Assembly: GCA_937916195.1 (NCBI GenBank)
Contig: CALFTO010000097.1
Coordinates: 1 to 6,932 of the forward strand
DNA length: 6,932 bases
From: an uncultured Clostridia bacterium
Lineage (GTDB): Bacteria; Bacillota; Clostridia; Oscillospirales; Acutalibacteraceae
Direction: 5' to 3'
The position numbers and the translations under genes were made by a program. The stretch's first letter is position 1. Every line of letters starts with the position of its first letter. Below, one piece after another: positions 5,463 through 6,932 of the stretch. Below the pieces are notes generated by a model, which worked only from the letters and a program-made list of their open reading frames with translations, searched no databases and had not been told where the DNA came from.

Positions 5463-6932
5463 CTTTTTAATAATTGCGCCGAACTTACAAGAATCCATAC
5501 AAACGCCGCACTTGATACACTTGTTAGCATCAATTGTGTGTGGGTTCTTAACTGTACCGCTGATAGCACCAACAGGGCACTTTCTTGAGCAGAGTGTACA
5601 ACCCTTACACAAATCTTCAACGATTTCATACTTAACAAGCTTCTTACAAACGCCTGCGGGACAAGTCTTGTCAACGATATGAGCAACATACTCTTCACGG
5701 AAGAACTTGAGTGTTGCAAGAACGGGGTTTGGAGCAGTCTGACCAAGACCGCAGAGTGAGTTTTCTTTGATATAGTAGCAAAGCTCTTCAAGCTTATCAA
5801 GGTCTTCAAGTGTTGCCTTGCCGTCTGTAATCTTTTCGAGCATTTCACGAAGTCTCTTTGTACCTACACGGCAAGGAGTACACTTACCGCAAGACTCATC
5901 AACTGTGAAGTCGAGGAAGAACTTAGCGATGTCAACCATACAGTTGTCTTCGTCCATTACGATAAGTCCGCCTGAACCCATCATACAGCCGATTGCTGTA
6001 AGGTTATCATAGTCGATAGGTGTGTCCATAAGAGCAGCAGGAATACATCCGCCTGAAGGACCACCTGTCTGAGCAGCCTTGAACTTTTTGCCGTTGGGGA
6101 TACCGCCACCGATTTCGTCGATAACTTCACGAAGAGTAGTACCCATAGGAACTTCAACAAGACCTGTGTTGTTAATCTTACCACCGAGAGCAAAAACTTT
6201 AGTTCCCTTTGATTTCTCTGTACCCATTGATGCGAACCAATCAGCACCCTTGAGGATAATCTGAGGAATGTTAGCAAATGTTTCAACGTTGTTTTCTGTT
6301 GTGGGCTTGCCGAAGAGACCCTTAACTGCAGGATATGGAGGACGGGGTCTGGGCTCACCACGGTTACCTTCAATTGAAGTCATAAGAGCTGTTTCTTCAC
6401 CGCAAACGAATGCGCCCGCGCCAAGACGGATGTGAAGGTCAAAGTCGAAACCTGAATTGAAGATGTTTTTACCGAGAAGGCCATATTCTTTAGCCTGGTC
6501 AATAGCAATCTGAAGACGAGCAACTGCGATTGGGTACTCTGCACGAACATATACATAACCCTCAGTAGCACCTGTTGCGTAACCGCAGATAGCCATTGCT
6601 TCAATAATACAATGTGGGTCACCTTCAAGAACTGAACGGTCCATGAATGCACCGGGGTCACCCTCGTCAGCATTACATACTACATATTTCTGGTCTGCAG
6701 CGTTAGCAGCTGTAAAGCTCCACTTAAGACCTGTGGGAAATCCGCCGCCGCCACGGCCACGAAGTCCTGAATCCTTAACAATCTGAACAACCTGCTCAGG
6801 TGTGTATTCAGTCAAGCACTTTGCAAGAGCCTGATAACCGTCATAAGCTATGTACTCGTCGATATCTTCGGGGTCGATAACACCGCAGTTACGAAGAGCA
6901 ACACGCTGCTGCTTTGCATAGAATGTTGTGTC
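5460..6932 (-). CDS. hydB: NADH/FMN-binding NuoF-like subunit of the [FeFe] hydrogenase (5' end outside window)
   Basis: The diaphorase subunit that exchanges electrons between NADH and the hydrogenase iron-sulfur chain through FMN. The frame is open to the last base of the window; a TTG at 6815 is internal, since the 39 residues before it (for example LRNCGVIDPEDIDEYIAYDGYQAL) already match the family. 490 residues are visible and roughly 100 or more N-terminal residues are missing, expected to hold a thioredoxin-like [2Fe-2S] domain. Seen (numbered from the window edge): the Gly-rich NADH/FMN motif GRGGGGFPTGLKW (59-71), NADEGDPGAF (87-96), GAGAFVCGEETAL (171-183), the NuoF [4Fe-4S] site SCGKCTPC (C348, C351, C354) with C394 in SLCGLG, a CPAGVC pair (C424, C429), and a C-terminal double ferredoxin domain with C442, C445, C448, C452 and C472, C475, C478, C482. 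The C-terminal ferredoxin domain separates HydB/HndC-type subunits from complex I NuoF. hydA follows by 15 nt; a HydC subunit is expected upstream but is not in view. Confidence 0.95.
   Translation of the reverse strand, partial: DTTFYAKQQRVALRNCGVIDPEDIDEYIAYDGYQALAKCLTEYTPEQVVQIVKDSGLRGRGGGGFPTGLKWSFTAANAADQKYVVCNADEGDPGAFMDRSVLEGDPHCIIEAMAICGYATGATEGYVYVRAEYPIAVARLQIAIDQAKEYGLLGKNIFNSGFDFDLHIRLGAGAFVCGEETALMTSIEGNRGEPRPRPPYPAVKGLFGKPTTENNVETFANIPQIILKGADWFASMGTEKSKGTKVFALGGKINNTGLVEVPMGTTLREVIDEIGGGIPNGKKFKAAQTGGPSGGCIPAALMDTPIDYDNLTAIGCMMGSGGLIVMDEDNCMVDIAKFFLDFTVDESCGKCTPCRVGTKRLREMLEKITDGKATLEDLDKLEELCYYIKENSLCGLGQTAPNPVLATLKFFREEYVAHIVDKTCPAGVCKKLVKYEIVEDLCKGCTLCSRKCPVGAISGTVKNPHTIDANKCIKCGVCMDSCKFGAIIKK

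Noticed and set aside
6813..6815. TTG at 6815 as the start of hydB
   Set aside because: The frame stays open to the window edge and the upstream residues match the HydB/NuoF family, so the gene is cut by the window and starts further upstream.

Overview
The window looks like a piece of the chromosome of an anaerobic, fermentative Firmicute of the Clostridia, most likely a gut Ruminococcaceae/Oscillospiraceae-type organism. The evidence is the pairing of pyruvate:ferredoxin oxidoreductase with a multi-subunit NADH-linked [FeFe] hydrogenase, moderate-to-low GC with AT-rich intergenic DNA, strong AGGAG-type ribosome binding sites, consensus sigma-A-like promoters and a lipoprotein with a Ser/Thr linker. 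This placement is inferred from gene content; no rRNA or other taxonomic marker is present.

Layout. Positions 1-1065 (+) hold the 3' end of the PFOR gene (nifJ), closed by a hairpin terminator. Positions 1066-1421 are non-coding and contain that terminator, a 79-bp near-perfect palindrome made of two mirrored hairpins, a short run of degenerate 7-bp tandem repeats and a consensus promoter. This promoter drives a small membrane protein with two zinc ribbons (1422-2042, +). A hairpin sits between that gene and a convergent two-gene minus-strand unit: a lipoprotein form of the transglycosylase MltG (3593-2673), followed after 5 nt by an XRE-type regulator with four membrane helices (2667-2080). 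Further right, also on the minus strand, are hydB (6932-5460, 5' end outside the window) and hydA (5444-3711), 15 nt apart and closed by their own terminator at about 3648-3688.

How the genes fit together. PFOR oxidises pyruvate to acetyl-CoA and CO2 and reduces ferredoxin. HydB carries the NADH/FMN module and HydA the H-cluster, so with a HydC subunit (expected upstream, not seen) they would form a soluble hydrogenase that uses NADH, probably together with reduced ferredoxin, to release H2. The window therefore links the source and the sink of fermentative electrons. The three genes in the middle are unrelated to this: two point to the cell envelope (MltG and the zinc-ribbon membrane protein) and one is a membrane-bound regulator co-transcribed with mltG.

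I see no tRNA, rRNA, CRISPR array, transposase or prophage gene, and no clearly new multi-gene system. The most unusual items are the double-hairpin palindrome at 1167-1245, the TSCSP form of the hydrogenase L1 motif, and the lipoprotein mltG plus membrane-XRE gene pair.
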